Assembly: GCF_019402645.1 (NCBI RefSeq)
Contig: NZ_VKKS01000001.1
Coordinates: forward strand, 1,761,592-1,825,591
Direction: 5' to 3'
Source of the DNA: Morganella morganii
Lineage (GTDB): Bacteria > Pseudomonadota > Gammaproteobacteria > Enterobacterales > Enterobacteriaceae
DNA: 64,000 bases
The translations under genes and the position numbers were made by a program. The notes beneath the pieces are model-generated. The model had not been told where the DNA came from. It did no database searches and worked only from the letters and a program-made list of their open reading frames with translations. Of the stretch, positions 9,716 to 20,107 are shown one piece after another (position 1 is the stretch's first letter; each line of letters opens with the position of its first letter).

Positions 9716-9732
9716 CCGGAGAGAGAAACAGA

Positions 9733-10680
9733 TTAACGGCCGAACAGCGACATACTGTTAAGGTCTTTAAAGATATCCTGTGAGGCCTGGAACATCGCCA
9801 TCTCTTTCTGATAATCCGATACCGTGCTGGTCCAGTCGGTATCGAGCAGGCCACTCAGGCGGCTTTCATTCTGGATCCGGCGGGTCTGTGACAAGAAGTC
9901 CAGGCTGTCGATCTCCTGTAACTGCAAGCCTTGTTTGGCTTCAATATTGGAGATTTTATCCATCCCCGCTTTGATACCACGGTTTGCTTCATCCATCCCG
10001 GCTTTCGCGCGGTCGAGGTCAGCCTGTGAGGCATTCTGCTGAGGAATTTTCAGTGCTTCCAGGCCTTTGTTGATCGCTGTGAACATATCAGCGACCTTTT
10101 CGCCCTTCGCGTTGGTGGTGGTGGCAAACACTTCCGAACCGGCAAAATAACTGGTCATCTCGCGGTCACTGCCCACGTTCTGAGTAATGGATTTATCGCC
10201 GCCTTTATAAAGAACTTCGCCGGTCGTTGCATCCACTTCGAACGGCGGCTTATCCGACTGATAACCACCGAAAATATAACGCCCGTTACCGTCAGTAGTG
10301 TTCCCCAGAGAAACCAGCTGATCTTTCAGACCCTGCAACTGTTCTGCCAGTGATGCGCGGTCGTTGTCACTGAGCGCACCCTGGTTGGCAGCCTGAATTA
10401 CGGTGGTATCCATCTGTGTGGACACTTCATTCATCTGAGTCAGAATACTCATCTGCAATGTCATCCCGGTTTTGGCATAACCACGGGTAGAGGCATACTG
10501 CTGGTTACGATTCTCAGACTGACCGACACGCACCGCCTGTGCTGATGCCTGCGGATCATCCGACGGCTTGCTGACCCGCTTGCCGGATGCCAGTTTACTG
10601 CCGGCTTCCATCCAACGGGCAGTGACATTGTTCATATCCGTTACACGCTGACTGAACATTAAATTAGTGCTGAAACGCAT
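9733..10680 (-). CDS. flgL: FlgL, hook-filament junction protein (HAP3)
   Basis: A 315-residue junction protein that adapts the hook-FlgK zone to the flagellin filament. The N-terminus (MRFSTNLMFSQRVTDMNN) and the C-terminus (SDYQKEMAMFQASQDIFKDL) show the flagellin-like paired helices that polymerise in the D0/D1 core, and KPSDDPQASAQAVRV matches the conserved N-terminal flagellin motif. It follows flgK by 24 bases. Confidence 0.96.
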   Translation of the reverse strand: MRFSTNLMFSQRVTDMNNVTARWMEAGSKLASGKRVSKPSDDPQASAQAVRVGQSENRNQQYASTRGYAKTGMTLQMSILTQMNEVSTQMDTTVIQAANQGALSDNDRASLAEQLQGLKDQLVSLGNTTDGNGRYIFGGYQSDKPPFEVDATTGEVLYKGGDKSITQNVGSDREMTSYFAGSEVFATTTNAKGEKVADMFTAINKGLEALKIPQQNASQADLDRAKAGMDEANRGIKAGMDKISNIEAKQGLQLQEIDSLDFLSQTRRIQNESRLSGLLDTDWTSTVSDYQKEMAMFQASQDIFKDLNSMSLFGR

Positions 10681-10704
10681 GATAGTTTCCTTCTTAGTTC
10701 AAAA

Positions 10705-12345
10705 TCAGAACGCACGCATCAGTACGTTGAATAATTCATCGACAGTTGACAGCACTTTGGCATTGGCGTTAAAGAATTGCTGCATTTTTTGCATCTGCAC
10801 ACTTTCTTCGTTGGTGTTAACCCCTGAAATAGCCTGTTCCTGTTCATAGAAACTGACGGTCAGTTTGTTCTGCACTTCAGAATCAATCTGTGCCTGACTG
10901 GCTTTGCTGCCCACGTCATTAACCAGAGACGCGTAGAAATCTGACAATGTTGATGTACCGCCGACCAGTTTCTGATCCTGCAATTTCACCAGCTCTTTGA
11001 TATTTTCATTGTTACTGGCGCCACCGGTGCTGTCTGCGGCAGCAAAGTCCGCAGCATCATTAATCAGCGTGCTCATACCACCGATCACATTATCCACCGG
11101 CTTTAACAGGAAGCTGTCGCCTTCCTGCGGTGTACCGCCGCTGAGTTTGACATTGACACCATCAAAATTCAGCGTGCCGGTACTGCTGTCAAATGTTGCA
11201 TTTACTGCGGTGCCTTCCGGCAATTTGGTCACATTCCATTTACCGCCTTCATAACGGATATCATAATTACCGCCATTGACCTTAGAAACATCGCTGTAAC
11301 TGACGTCAAATGATGCGTCACCTTTGTTATGGCTGTTAGATACCACGCTACCACTGCCGATCCCGAAGAAATCTTTCCCGGTATTCCCGTTCGCGTCATA
11401 CCCTTTGCGGTGAATTTCATTGAATTTCTCCGCGAAGACCAGCGCCATCTGGTTCAGTTTTTGTCTTGCCGGGTCGATAATCTCACGGCGTGAACGCAGA
11501 ACACCGCTCAGTTCACCACCACGGATCTGATCGTCTTTGATTTCGCGGACATTACCGGCGGAATCAACAAAACCGACACTCAGACGGCTGTCATCTCTGG
11601 ATGACGCGACAGCCTCCAGCCGGTTTGATTTGCTGCCGGTAACCAGTGGCAGACCGTTGGCAAATGAGAGATTAAAATTACCATTTTGCTCAATGACTTT
11701 TACACCTACTACAGAGTTCAGCTCACTGACCAGACGATCACGAACATCCAGCAAATCATTCGGTTCTGCACCATTAACTGCACGGGCATTGCTGATTTGT
11801 TCATTCAGTTTGGCAATTTTTTCCGCGTAGGTATTAATATCATTGATTTTATTATCAATCTGATGATTAACATCACTGTCCATCTCGCGCAGCCGGCGAT
11901 CAGTTTCTTTAAACTGACTGACCATCGCTTTTGCTTTGCCGAGAAAAACATCAATCAGTGATTTATCACTTGAATCGCTGGCGGCTTCATCCAGAGCCGT
12001 GAAAAAATTCCCCAGCATACCGGAAAGATCATCGGTACTGTTAGATAGCAGGTCATCAACCCCGCTGGCATTTTTCATGTAAGCTTCATAGTCGCCGCTG
12101 CGGGAACGGGCATTGTTATACTGGGCATTAACAAATTCATCGAACTCACGGCGGACATGACTGAAATAGGTACCGTTGCCGAAATAGCCGTTGGTTGTCA
12201 TGGTGCCCGGGTTTTCCCCGAATACCGCGCTCTGACGGTGATAATAACCGACCCCGGCATTCGCCAGGTTGTTGGAAATAACACTCAGCCCGCCCTGAGC
12301 CGCGTTAATTCCGCTTAATGCATTATTCATTACATTATTCAGCAT
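10705..12345 (-). CDS. flgK: FlgK, hook-filament junction protein (HAP1)
   Basis: A 546-residue hook-associated protein forming the first junction layer on the hook. The N-terminus has the axial-protein signature NNALSGINAAQGGLSVISNN, and the C-terminus ends with helices containing GVNTNEESVQMQKMQQ. An upstream extension of the frame to 12456 lacks a ribosome site, while ATG 12345 has AGGAAA upstream. A sigma-28 type promoter lies at 12437-12463, so flgKL form a late transcript separate from flgB-J. Confidence 0.96.
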   Translation of the reverse strand: MLNNVMNNALSGINAAQGGLSVISNNLANAGVGYYHRQSAVFGENPGTMTTNGYFGNGTYFSHVRREFDEFVNAQYNNARSRSGDYEAYMKNASGVDDLLSNSTDDLSGMLGNFFTALDEAASDSSDKSLIDVFLGKAKAMVSQFKETDRRLREMDSDVNHQIDNKINDINTYAEKIAKLNEQISNARAVNGAEPNDLLDVRDRLVSELNSVVGVKVIEQNGNFNLSFANGLPLVTGSKSNRLEAVASSRDDSRLSVGFVDSAGNVREIKDDQIRGGELSGVLRSRREIIDPARQKLNQMALVFAEKFNEIHRKGYDANGNTGKDFFGIGSGSVVSNSHNKGDASFDVSYSDVSKVNGGNYDIRYEGGKWNVTKLPEGTAVNATFDSSTGTLNFDGVNVKLSGGTPQEGDSFLLKPVDNVIGGMSTLINDAADFAAADSTGGASNNENIKELVKLQDQKLVGGTSTLSDFYASLVNDVGSKASQAQIDSEVQNKLTVSFYEQEQAISGVNTNEESVQMQKMQQFFNANAKVLSTVDELFNVLMRAF

Positions 12346-12436
12346 GTGTTTTTCCTTTCTCTGGTGACTGCTTTCCCGGCGATTTACTGAAAAATGCAGC
12401 ACAGATAGCATCCGTTTAAAATTATCTCTTCTTTGG

Positions 12437-12463
12437 TTATCGGAAAGACGGCGCAAAAATTTA
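12437..12463 (-). promoter_or_regulatory. Sigma-28 (FliA) type promoter of flgKL
   Basis: On the minus strand the sequence reads TAAATTTT, 11 bases, TCCGATAA, matching the sigma-28 consensus TAAAGTTT-N11-GCCGATAA at 7 of 8 positions in each element. It lies in the flgJ-flgK gap, about 90 bases before the flgK ATG. Confidence 0.8.
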
Positions 12464-12496
12464 GTGTTTACCGTATTTTTTTACGCCGTGAATTTG

Positions 12497-13474
12497 TCAG
12501 AAAATATCACTCAAATCGAGGGTGTATGCCTGCACCGCACGGGAGGCTACCGGTGCGGGTGCAGCGGTGCCGCGGATTTGGTTGATCAGAACAATCAGTT
12601 TGTCCGAATATCCGGGGTCAGTGGCATAACCGGCTTTGTGCAGACGCTGTGCCGCCTGCTCCGGGCTCGCCGCCTGTTTCACGCCGTGATAGCGCGGATT
12701 TTCGGTCAGCAGGCGGGTATAATCGGCGATCGCCTCTTCATAAGAGCCGTAAACCCGGAAATTATCCCGCATTTTGATAGTCTTACCGTTGATAACCTCT
12801 GTGGTCATAATATTGGTGACCGGCCCTTCCCAGCCTTTCCCGGCCTTGATACCAAACAGGTTGTGACTGGTTTTGCCGTCAGCGGTCAGAATTTCCCGCT
12901 TTCCCCAACCGCTTTCCAGTGCCGCCTGCGCCAGAATCAACAGATGATGCACGCCGCTTTTCTGTGATGCCGCTTTTGCCGGTTCCGTTAGTTTTGCAAT
13001 AAAATTCTGACTGTTAAGACCCAGCCCGCGCACTTTTTTCAGCGGTGCACTCAGTGTATCCCCCGCAGAACTGAATGTGCGCATCAGCCGAGCCATCGCC
13101 TGCTGCGGCATGGACTGAATGACCGCAGCATCATTCAGCGGCATCATCGAAGAGCGCAGCGGCAGATCCGGTTCATTCCCTGCAGAAAGCTGTTTATACA
13201 TCATATCGCCGAAGCCCAGCCCCTTTTCTGACAGGTTCTGGGCTATCTGCTGGTCATACATGCTGGTCAGCATCCGGGTCTGGTCGCTGGAGAACAGTCC
13301 GTCCTGCGGCAGTGCGGCCCGCATGCTCTTGAGCATCATCTGAACAAAGGTCGCTTCCAGTTGCTGCGTCACCTGACGCAGCCCCTCCTGCGGTTTTTCA
13401 TTCAACTGCTGTTTCAGGCTGCCCAGCGACTGCACATCGTAAGCCGCACTCTGCATCAACTGCATATCACTCAT
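12497..13474 (-). CDS. flgJ: FlgJ, rod assembly protein with muramidase domain
   Basis: A 325-residue periplasmic protein that caps the growing rod and cuts the peptidoglycan. Residues about 1-110 are the rod-capping domain (FVQMMLKSMRAALPQDGLFS). Residues about 165-310 are a glucosaminidase domain, with AALESGWGKREI (catalytic Glu) and NLFGIKAGKGWEG. ATG 13474 overlaps the flgI stop by one base and has GGAG upstream, so it is preferred over an in-frame codon 10 positions earlier. Confidence 0.96.
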   Translation of the reverse strand: MSDMQLMQSAAYDVQSLGSLKQQLNEKPQEGLRQVTQQLEATFVQMMLKSMRAALPQDGLFSSDQTRMLTSMYDQQIAQNLSEKGLGFGDMMYKQLSAGNEPDLPLRSSMMPLNDAAVIQSMPQQAMARLMRTFSSAGDTLSAPLKKVRGLGLNSQNFIAKLTEPAKAASQKSGVHHLLILAQAALESGWGKREILTADGKTSHNLFGIKAGKGWEGPVTNIMTTEVINGKTIKMRDNFRVYGSYEEAIADYTRLLTENPRYHGVKQAASPEQAAQRLHKAGYATDPGYSDKLIVLINQIRGTAAPAPVASRAVQAYTLDLSDIF

Positions 13475-14580
13475 CAGATGATCTCCAGTTTCGCCCGCAG
13501 ACAACCGGCACTTTCCATCGCCTGTAAAATCGACATCAGGTCAGTCGGTGTAGCGCCTAATGTATTGAGCGCCTGAATAACCTGATTGAGATTCGCCCCG
13601 GCATTGACTTTTTTCAGTGTGCCGTCCTGCTCGCGGATCCCGACATTGGTATTGCGGGTTACGACTGTCTGCCCGCCGGCAAACGGCGTATCCGGCTGAC
13701 TGACCTGCGTCTGACGATCAACAGTCACGGCCAGACTGCCGTGAGCGACAGCACAGCTATCGAGCGTAACCGTCCGGTTAATGACGACAGACCCGGTGCG
13801 TGAATTGAGGATGACTTTGGCTTCATTCTGCGGCGGACGGATATTCAGATCCTGCACCCGCGCCAGGAAACGCACCTGATCACTGCTGCTCTGCGGCACC
13901 CGTAACTGTACAGTACGGGAATCCAGCGGCGTCGCGGTACCAAAGCCGTTCATACGGTTCACCGCCTCACTGATATCCTGTGCCAGCGCAAAACTGTCTT
14001 CATTCAGCTGGAGATTAATCACGCTGCTCCGGCCGAACCCGCCCGGCAGTTCACGTTCGATCGTCGCCCCGCCGCTGATGCGGCCGCCGGCCAGCTGATT
14101 CACTTTGACACTGCTGCCACCGGCACTGACACCGGCACCACCGACCAGAATGTTCCCCTGAGCCAGCGCATATACCTGACCATCCACCCCTTTGAGCGGT
14201 GTCATCAGCAGTGTGCCCCCGCGCAGACTTTTGGCGTTACCCATTGAGGAAACGACCACGTCAATCGCCTGGCCGGAACGGGCAAACGGCGGCATTTTGG
14301 CCGTAACCATCACCGCCGCCACGTTTTTCAGCTGCATATTAGTGCCGGGCGGCACGGTGATCCCCATCTGCGACAACATGTTATTCAGACTTTGTGTGGT
14401 AAACGGCGTCTGCATGGTCTGATCACCGGTGCCATCAAGGCCGACAATCAGCCCGTAACCAATCAGCGCATTCTCACGCACCCCCTGCACAGTGGTCAGA
14501 TCTTTAATCCGCTCACTGTGTGCGGGGATACTCGCCACGCCTAAAACCGCAATCAGCAGGCCGGTCAGTACTTTTTTCAT
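13474..14580 (-). CDS. flgI: FlgI, flagellar P-ring protein
   Basis: A 368-residue periplasmic protein forming the P ring in the peptidoglycan layer. It has a signal peptide ([22 protein letters not shown]) and the conserved block [20 protein letters not shown] right after it; [18 protein letters not shown] closes the protein. A GTG two codons upstream (14586) is an alternative start. It is downstream of flgH and overlaps flgJ. Confidence 0.96.
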   Translation of the reverse strand: MKKVLTGLLIAVLGVASIPAHSERIKDLTTVQGVRENALIGYGLIVGLDGTGDQTMQTPFTTQSLNNMLSQMGITVPPGTNMQLKNVAAVMVTAKMPPFARSGQAIDVVVSSMGNAKSLRGGTLLMTPLKGVDGQVYALAQGNILVGGAGVSAGGSSVKVNQLAGGRISGGATIERELPGGFGRSSVINLQLNEDSFALAQDISEAVNRMNGFGTATPLDSRTVQLRVPQSSSDQVRFLARVQDLNIRPPQNEAKVILNSRTGSVVINRTVTLDSCAVAHGSLAVTVDRQTQVSQPDTPFAGGQTVVTRNTNVGIREQDGTLKKVNAGANLNQVIQALNTLGATPTDLMSILQAMESAGCLRAKLEII

Positions 14581-14597
14581 TTTCACTTTACCTCTGC

Positions 14598-15347
14598 TCA
14601 GTACGGTGACACATTCAGGAAGAAACGCTGTAACCAGCCCATATTCTGCGATTCATTGATATAGCCGTCGCCGACATACTCAATACGGGCATCCGCCACC
14701 TGGGTTGAGCTGACACTGTTATCCGCCCCGATAGTGCGCGGGTTGACCACACCGGAGAAGCGGATAGATTCCGTTCCCTGGTTGATGGCGATCCTTTTTT
14801 CACCCACCACATGCAGGTTGCCGTTTGCCAGCAACTGATCCACGGTCACGGTAATCGTACCTTTAAAGGTGTTCTGCGCGTTTGCACCACCTTTACCGGT
14901 GAATTCGCTGTTACCTTTCACATCCAGCTCTGTATTACCGCCGCCGAGCCAGCCCTGCATAAAGCCCGGCAGGATAGCGGCCAAAAATCCGGTTTTTCCG
15001 GCACGGTTGGCATTCGCGGAGGAGTTTTTGCTGGCGCTGACATTTTCCTGCAAATTGATGGTGAGGATATCGCCGGTGTTACGCGGACGTCTGTCCTCAA
15101 ACAGCGGCTGATAGCCGTAATAAGCCGGCTGCGCACTCTGAAAAATAGCACCGTTCGCGGCCGGGGCAGTCGGTGCGACCGGCAGCGCGGTGGTATGGGT
15201 ATCCACCAGCGGTTTGGGTTTGATGTAAGCACAGCCGCTGAGTGATACGGCAAGCACTGCCGCTGTCACCAGTCCGCGCCCGCAAACAGAAGTTGCAGGA
15301 GAACTTGCGCAATCCTGCTGCCGTGAAACAATGCCGCTTTCTGTCAT
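14598..15347 (-). CDS. flgH: FlgH, flagellar L-ring lipoprotein
   Basis: The outer-membrane L-ring lipoprotein, 249 residues. The lipobox LSGC places the acylated Cys at residue 39. Downstream, [18 protein letters not shown] and [19 protein letters not shown] are the family hallmarks, ending [15 protein letters not shown]. About 17 more residues precede the lipobox than in the E. coli protein, and the ATG lacks a strong ribosome site, so the true start may lie further in. Confidence 0.93.
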   Translation of the reverse strand: MTESGIVSRQQDCASSPATSVCGRGLVTAAVLAVSLSGCAYIKPKPLVDTHTTALPVAPTAPAANGAIFQSAQPAYYGYQPLFEDRRPRNTGDILTINLQENVSASKNSSANANRAGKTGFLAAILPGFMQGWLGGGNTELDVKGNSEFTGKGGANAQNTFKGTITVTVDQLLANGNLHVVGEKRIAINQGTESIRFSGVVNPRTIGADNSVSSTQVADARIEYVGDGYINESQNMGWLQRFFLNVSPY

Positions 15348-15422
15348 CTTAATACTCTTGCTGTTCTGTGCGTGTCTCAGTAAAAAGCCCCGGCCGCGAT
15401 AACTTCACGACCGGGACAGGGA

Positions 15423-16205
15423 TTACAGTTGTGTCAGACGCTGTAACATCTGATCAGAGGCGGAAACGGCCTTACTGTTGATTTCATACGCGCGCTGCGT
15501 CTGGATCATATTCACCAGTTCTTCCGCTACGTTGACGTTCGAGGTTTCCACCATCCCCTGATACAAACGGCCTGCGCCGTTGGTTTCAGGAGCACTTTCT
15601 GTCGGTGCGCCGGAGCTGGCGGTTTCCATATACAGGTTTTCGCCGATACTCTCCAGTCCCGCATCATTAATGAAGGTGGTCAGGGTGATCTGCCCGATCT
15701 GTTGCGGCTGGCTTTCGCCGTACATGGTGACAGAAACCGTACCGTCACGGCCGACTTCCATCTTCTGCGCCCCTTCCGGGATCATAATGGCAGGCACAAC
15801 CTGATAACCGGATGAGGTCACCAGCTGACCGTTCTGATCCGGATGCAGTGAGCCGTCGCGGGTATAAGCATCTGAACCGTCCGGCATCTGAATATGAATA
15901 AAACCCTGACCGCTGATCGCGATGTCTGTTGAGGTGCCGGTTTTATTCAGGCCGCCCTGCTCGTGGATCCGGGTGGTCGCCACCGGACGAACACCGGTAC
16001 CCAGCTGAAGGCCGGTCGGCAGAGAGGTTTGTTCGGAGCTCATAGCACCCGGCTGGCGGATGTTCTGATAAAGCAGATCTTCAAATACCGCACGCTGGCG
16101 TTTAAAACCATTGGTGCTGACGTTGGCCAGGTTGTTGGAAATAACATCCAGGTTTGTCTGCTGGGCTTCAAGCCCGGTTTTGGCAATCCATAATGAACGG
16201 ATCAT
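15423..16205 (-). CDS. flgG: FlgG, distal rod protein
   Basis: A 260-residue axial protein of the distal rod. It shows the N-terminal rod motif [20 protein letters not shown] and the C-terminal motif [20 protein letters not shown] followed by [16 protein letters not shown]. It is downstream of flgF by 19 bases and upstream of flgH by 75 bases. Confidence 0.97.
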   Translation of the reverse strand: MIRSLWIAKTGLEAQQTNLDVISNNLANVSTNGFKRQRAVFEDLLYQNIRQPGAMSSEQTSLPTGLQLGTGVRPVATTRIHEQGGLNKTGTSTDIAISGQGFIHIQMPDGSDAYTRDGSLHPDQNGQLVTSSGYQVVPAIMIPEGAQKMEVGRDGTVSVTMYGESQPQQIGQITLTTFINDAGLESIGENLYMETASSGAPTESAPETNGAGRLYQGMVETSNVNVAEELVNMIQTQRAYEINSKAVSASDQMLQRLTQL

Positions 16206-16224
16206 GATAATTCCTTACTGAATA

Positions 16225-16980
16225 TTAACTCACCGCAAGCAGCTGATTGGCCCGCTGGGCGTTCTCATCCGCACTGTGAACCACTTTCATCTGCATCTCG
16301 AAATGACGCGCGTTGGCAATCATTTCCACCATCGCCTGTGCCGGATTGACGTTACTTCCCTCCAGCACACCGGCGGAAACTTTGCCGCGCTCACTCACCG
16401 GCAGTTCATTGCCGTTAGCGTTACGCGCCGCAGCGGTGAGATGAAACAGCCCGTCTTCGCCGCGCAGAACATCCTGCGGTTTCGCTTCCACTACCTTCAG
16501 ACGACCGACCTGACCGAGCATCGTCGGCGGATCTGTCGGGATCAGTGCCGTAACAGTACCGTCACCGCCGACTGTCAGCTGTGCATGAGGCGGAACATCA
16601 ATCGCACCGCCGTCACCCTGCAGAAGGTGTTCACCCAGCATCAGCTGACCATCCGCTGAAATCTGAATGCTGCCGTTGCGGGTATAGGCTTCTTCCCCGC
16701 CCGGCAGCGCAACCGCCAGGAAGTGGCCTTCATTGAGTGCCACATCCATCTGACGGCCGGTGTAGTTCAGCGGCCCCGGTGTCATGTCCGCCCCGGGGGT
16801 CGAGGAAACCACCAGTGTCCGGGTCTGCTCTGTATCACCGTTTACCGGCACAGCCCGCATGGCGGATAACTGAGCCTTAAACCCGGATGTCGAGACGTTG
16901 GCAATGTTGTTCGAGACAATGGCCTGATTTTCCAGCGCATGTTTAGCGCCGCCCATTGCCGTATAAATGACGTGATCCAT
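16225..16980 (-). CDS. flgF: FlgF, proximal rod protein
   Basis: A 251-residue axial rod protein. The start MDHVIYTAMGGAKHALENQ and the adjacent motif VSNNIANVSTSGFKAQLSA are typical, as is the C-terminal VNPAQAMVEMIANARHFEMQ. ATG 16980 with AAGGTGG upstream is chosen over a GTG two codons earlier. It lies 21 bases after flgE in the operon. Confidence 0.97.
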   Translation of the reverse strand: MDHVIYTAMGGAKHALENQAIVSNNIANVSTSGFKAQLSAMRAVPVNGDTEQTRTLVVSSTPGADMTPGPLNYTGRQMDVALNEGHFLAVALPGGEEAYTRNGSIQISADGQLMLGEHLLQGDGGAIDVPPHAQLTVGGDGTVTALIPTDPPTMLGQVGRLKVVEAKPQDVLRGEDGLFHLTAAARNANGNELPVSERGKVSAGVLEGSNVNPAQAMVEMIANARHFEMQMKVVHSADENAQRANQLLAVS

Positions 16981-17001
16981 GGCCACCTTCTGTCTTTATG
17001 C

Positions 17002-18216
17002 TTAACGTAAGTTAACCAGCGTCTGCAGCATCTGATCCTGCGTTTTGATGGTCTGCGAGTTGGACTGATAGTTACGCTGCATCACAATCATGTTGATCAG
17101 TTCCTGGCTCATGTCCACGTTGGAGGCTTCCACCGCACCGCCGGTTAATTTACCGAACTGCCCGGTTCCCGGAACACCGTCCATCGGGTTACCGGACGCA
17201 TTGGTGGCTTTCCAGACGTTACCGCCCTGGGATGCCAGACCATTATTGTTGGCAAAGGAAGAGAGTGCGATTTTACCGACCGTCCGCTTCTGCTGATTGG
17301 AATAGTTGGCGGTGATAGTGCCGTCATCTTCAATTTTGAAGCTGGTATATTCACCAGCCTGGTAACCATCGATATCAATCTTGCTGACTGAGGACTCGGA
17401 TACTTTCTGCTGACGGGTTTTATTCAGACTCAGATCGATAGTGCCGCTATCAGCCCCGTTCAGGCCGTTATAATTGAATTTAAAATCAGCTGTTCCGACT
17501 AACTTACCGTTACCGTCAAATTCCATGTTTCCCAGATCCTGAACAGTTGCCGCAGGATCAGTAGTATCTTTCGCTTTGACGGACCATTTGTTATCAGCGG
17601 TTTTAACGAAATAAACCGTAACTTCATGAGAATTACCCTGGCTGTCATAGGTCGTCATGGTAGTGCTGAAGTTATAGCTGTCAGGATTATCCGGATCAAA
17701 TGTTGTGACAGACGGTACTTTATCATCTGAGTTCAGGTTGATCGTTAATTCACCTTTACCTGATGCTTTGGCATCCATCATGTCCGTCGGGATATTAACA
17801 CCCTGCGGTACACCACCGGTCTGGATCACAACATTGCCGTTAGCATCAATACCGGCCGGAAAGCCGGTCACAATCATGCCCTGGTTATTAACCAGATTAC
17901 CGCTTTTGTCACGATGGAATTCACCGTCACGGCTGTAAACCACATCACCGTTGCCATCCAGCAGACGGAAGAAACCATTACCGGAAATCGCCACATCTGT
18001 GGCACGATCTGTACGGGTAATCGAACCATCTTTAAAGTTCTGTGCTACCGCAGCAACGTTGACCCCCAGACCAACACCGGAACCGGCAAACATATCAGCA
18101 AAAGACGCATGTGCACCTTTAAAGCCGTTGGTCGCTGAGTTCGCAATATTGTTACCAATCGAGTCAAGCCCCGATGATGCGGCATTCAGACCGCTGACTG
18201 CTTGTGAAAAAGACAT
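17002..18216 (-). CDS. flgE: FlgE, flagellar hook protein
   Basis: The 404-residue hook subunit. Terminal D0 regions are conserved (SGLNAASSGLDSIGNNIANS and ELINMIVMQRNYQSNSQTIK), with a variable Thr/Asp/Asn-rich middle forming the outer domains. It is exported through the FlhAB-FliPQR apparatus and capped by FlgD, whose gene lies directly upstream. Confidence 0.97.
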   Translation of the reverse strand: MSFSQAVSGLNAASSGLDSIGNNIANSATNGFKGAHASFADMFAGSGVGLGVNVAAVAQNFKDGSITRTDRATDVAISGNGFFRLLDGNGDVVYSRDGEFHRDKSGNLVNNQGMIVTGFPAGIDANGNVVIQTGGVPQGVNIPTDMMDAKASGKGELTINLNSDDKVPSVTTFDPDNPDSYNFSTTMTTYDSQGNSHEVTVYFVKTADNKWSVKAKDTTDPAATVQDLGNMEFDGNGKLVGTADFKFNYNGLNGADSGTIDLSLNKTRQQKVSESSVSKIDIDGYQAGEYTSFKIEDDGTITANYSNQQKRTVGKIALSSFANNNGLASQGGNVWKATNASGNPMDGVPGTGQFGKLTGGAVEASNVDMSQELINMIVMQRNYQSNSQTIKTQDQMLQTLVNLR

Positions 18217-18248
18217 GTCACCTCCATGACAATTGGGTTTAATATTAA

Positions 18249-19094
18249 TTAGTTAGGGTAAACTTTAAAAACATCACTTAATAAAATACTATTACCTATT
18301 CCGACATCCAGTGCCGGTGCTCCGAGGTTTGTCGTCACCCCGTTCACATGAACCATTTTTAGCTTGTGAATTGTTTTGTCCGCAAGAGCCTCCCCTTTAT
18401 TGGACGCTTTAATCTCAAAGGTATATTTACCTTTCGTATCTTTTACAAGCTCACCATCGTCCTTGCGGCCATCCCAGCGAAGGTCATAAACATCCGCCTT
18501 GCTTTCTTTTTCGATAGTAATATTCCTGACGATGCCCTTATTAGAATCACGAATCGTAATTTCGATTTTGTCTGCCGGTTTCTCGTTGAAAAAGCCAAAT
18601 GGCGTTGACATATAGCCGGTGACTAAATCATTGTCAGGATCTTTATCTTTATCTTTATCCTGATCCTTGTCTTTTCCATCTTCTGCATATTCAGAGATGC
18701 TGTTGTCCGGATCATCGCCTGTCGCTGTATAATCGGTATCATTAATCAGTTTCAAATTGGTACGAACCGGCGCCAGAACCAGCTCATTACCATCTGTCAG
18801 AACATTTTTTCCGACTAACTGCGCTGCCTGGAGCGCTTGTGTTCCCTGAATTTGCTGTGAAATAACCATAATTTTTTCATTCAGGTTGTTCATACTTTCC
18901 AGGGTAGCAATCTGAGCCAGCTGACTGGTCAGATCCGTGTTATCCATCGGTTTGGTCGGATCCTGATTCTGCATCTGCGTGACAATCATTTGCAGAAAGG
19001 TATCCCGCATATCATCACTCTGGCTTTTCTGCGGTTTTTTCTGAGCATCAATATCATTGTTTGTCGGCTCATTGTTTGTTGCATTAATCCCCAT
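18249..19094 (-). CDS. flgD: FlgD, hook-capping protein with an acidic-lysine insertion
   Basis: The hook cap scaffold, 281 residues, compared with about 230 in E. coli. The conserved N-terminus (DMRDTFLQMIVTQMQNQDPT, DLTSQLAQIATLESMNNLNE) and the beta-rich C-terminal half are present. The extra length is largely an insertion around residues 130-165 built of Asp, Lys, Glu and Asn, with tandem DK pairs encoded by repeated hexamer-like sequence near 18640-18675. The insertion lies between the helical N-terminus and the first beta domain, so function is probably kept. Confidence 0.95.
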   Translation of the reverse strand: MGINATNNEPTNNDIDAQKKPQKSQSDDMRDTFLQMIVTQMQNQDPTKPMDNTDLTSQLAQIATLESMNNLNEKIMVISQQIQGTQALQAAQLVGKNVLTDGNELVLAPVRTNLKLINDTDYTATGDDPDNSISEYAEDGKDKDQDKDKDKDPDNDLVTGYMSTPFGFFNEKPADKIEITIRDSNKGIVRNITIEKESKADVYDLRWDGRKDDGELVKDTKGKYTFEIKASNKGEALADKTIHKLKMVHVNGVTTNLGAPALDVGIGNSILLSDVFKVYPN

Positions 19095-19105
19095 GACTGA
19101 CTCCG

Positions 19106-19510
19106 TTACTGTCCGAGGGTTAAGGTTTTCTGCAACAGCACTTTAGCTGTGTTCATCACTTCCAGGTTGGCCTGGTAGCTGCGGGAAGCGGAAATGGTGT
19201 TGATCATTTCACCCACAGTGTCCACATTCGGCATGCGCACATAGCCTTTTTCATCCGCCAGCGGATGGCCGGGTTTGTATTCCAGACGCGGCGGTGCCGG
19301 GTCTTCGATCAGCTGGCTGACTTTCACGCCGCCGATGTCATAACGCCCCTGCGGCGCAGTCTGAAACACCACCTGTCTGGCGCGGTACGGTTCGCCGTCC
19401 GGCCCCGCCACACTTTCGGCGTTCGCCATATTACTGGCGCTGACATTCAGACGCTGGGACTGTGCGGTTAGCGCAGAGGCGGAAATATCAAAAATACTCA
19501 GTAATGCCAT
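19106..19510 (-). CDS. flgC: FlgC, proximal rod protein
   Basis: A 134-residue rod protein. The N-terminal motif [19 protein letters not shown] and C-terminal [20 protein letters not shown] are characteristic, and the central [10 protein letters not shown] is conserved. It follows flgB by 5 bases and precedes flgD by 11. Confidence 0.97.
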   Translation of the reverse strand: MALLSIFDISASALTAQSQRLNVSASNMANAESVAGPDGEPYRARQVVFQTAPQGRYDIGGVKVSQLIEDPAPPRLEYKPGHPLADEKGYVRMPNVDTVGEMINTISASRSYQANLEVMNTAKVLLQKTLTLGQ

Positions 19511-19515
19511 AAGGA

Positions 19516-19932
19516 TTACCCTTGCTGTAAGACAGCCAGCATGCTTTTCACACGGCTGTTAATAAAGGTCAGGTCAGCCTGATATTTCAGGGTGTTATCA
19601 GCAAACTGACTACGTTCAACATCCATATCCACGGTATTACCGTCCATCGATGTCTGATACGGAACCCGGTATTTGAGATCAACCGCCGGCGGCGTTGCAG
19701 CACCGTGCCCGCTGATATGACCTTTCGCGGTCACTGCCATCGCCAGGCCGCCGTTTTTCATGGTGCCGTTATTCATCGCTTGTTTCAGCTGACGGCTGAA
19801 ATCGATATCCCGTGCCTGATACCCCGGGGTATCCGCATTGGCAATATTGGATGCCAGGATTGTCTGACGCGTTTCCCGCAGCGAAAGTGCCTGCTGCTGG
19901 AATGCAAACGTGGCATTTAACTTATCAAGCAT
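19516..19932 (-). CDS. flgB: FlgB, proximal rod protein
   Basis: A 138-residue rod protein, first gene of the flgBCDEFGHIJ operon. It contains [20 protein letters not shown] and the C-terminal [20 protein letters not shown]. The start faces flgA across a 175-base gap that should hold the FlhDC-dependent divergent promoters; I could not assign a clear FlhDC box or -10/-35 by eye. Confidence 0.97.
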   Translation of the reverse strand: MLDKLNATFAFQQQALSLRETRQTILASNIANADTPGYQARDIDFSRQLKQAMNNGTMKNGGLAMAVTAKGHISGHGAATPPAVDLKYRVPYQTSMDGNTVDMDVERSQFADNTLKYQADLTFINSRVKSMLAVLQQG

Positions 19933-20107
19933 GTCTGCCCTCTGTTGATGTGTTACGCCTGTTTTAGTGACAGGTATATTATCCGCCCCGTGAAAATCTA
20001 ATGGCGGGATAAACGCGAAATAACCAACCTATTTACCGGATTCAACAGTGCGGAAATTGCGTAAACTGCCACCATCAAAAATAACCGCGCTTGTGAAGGA
20101 GAGGAAA

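Noticed and set aside
18600..18700. Repetitive DNA considered as a mobile or satellite repeat
   Set aside because: It is an in-frame Asp-Lys repeat within flgD, so it is coding low complexity.
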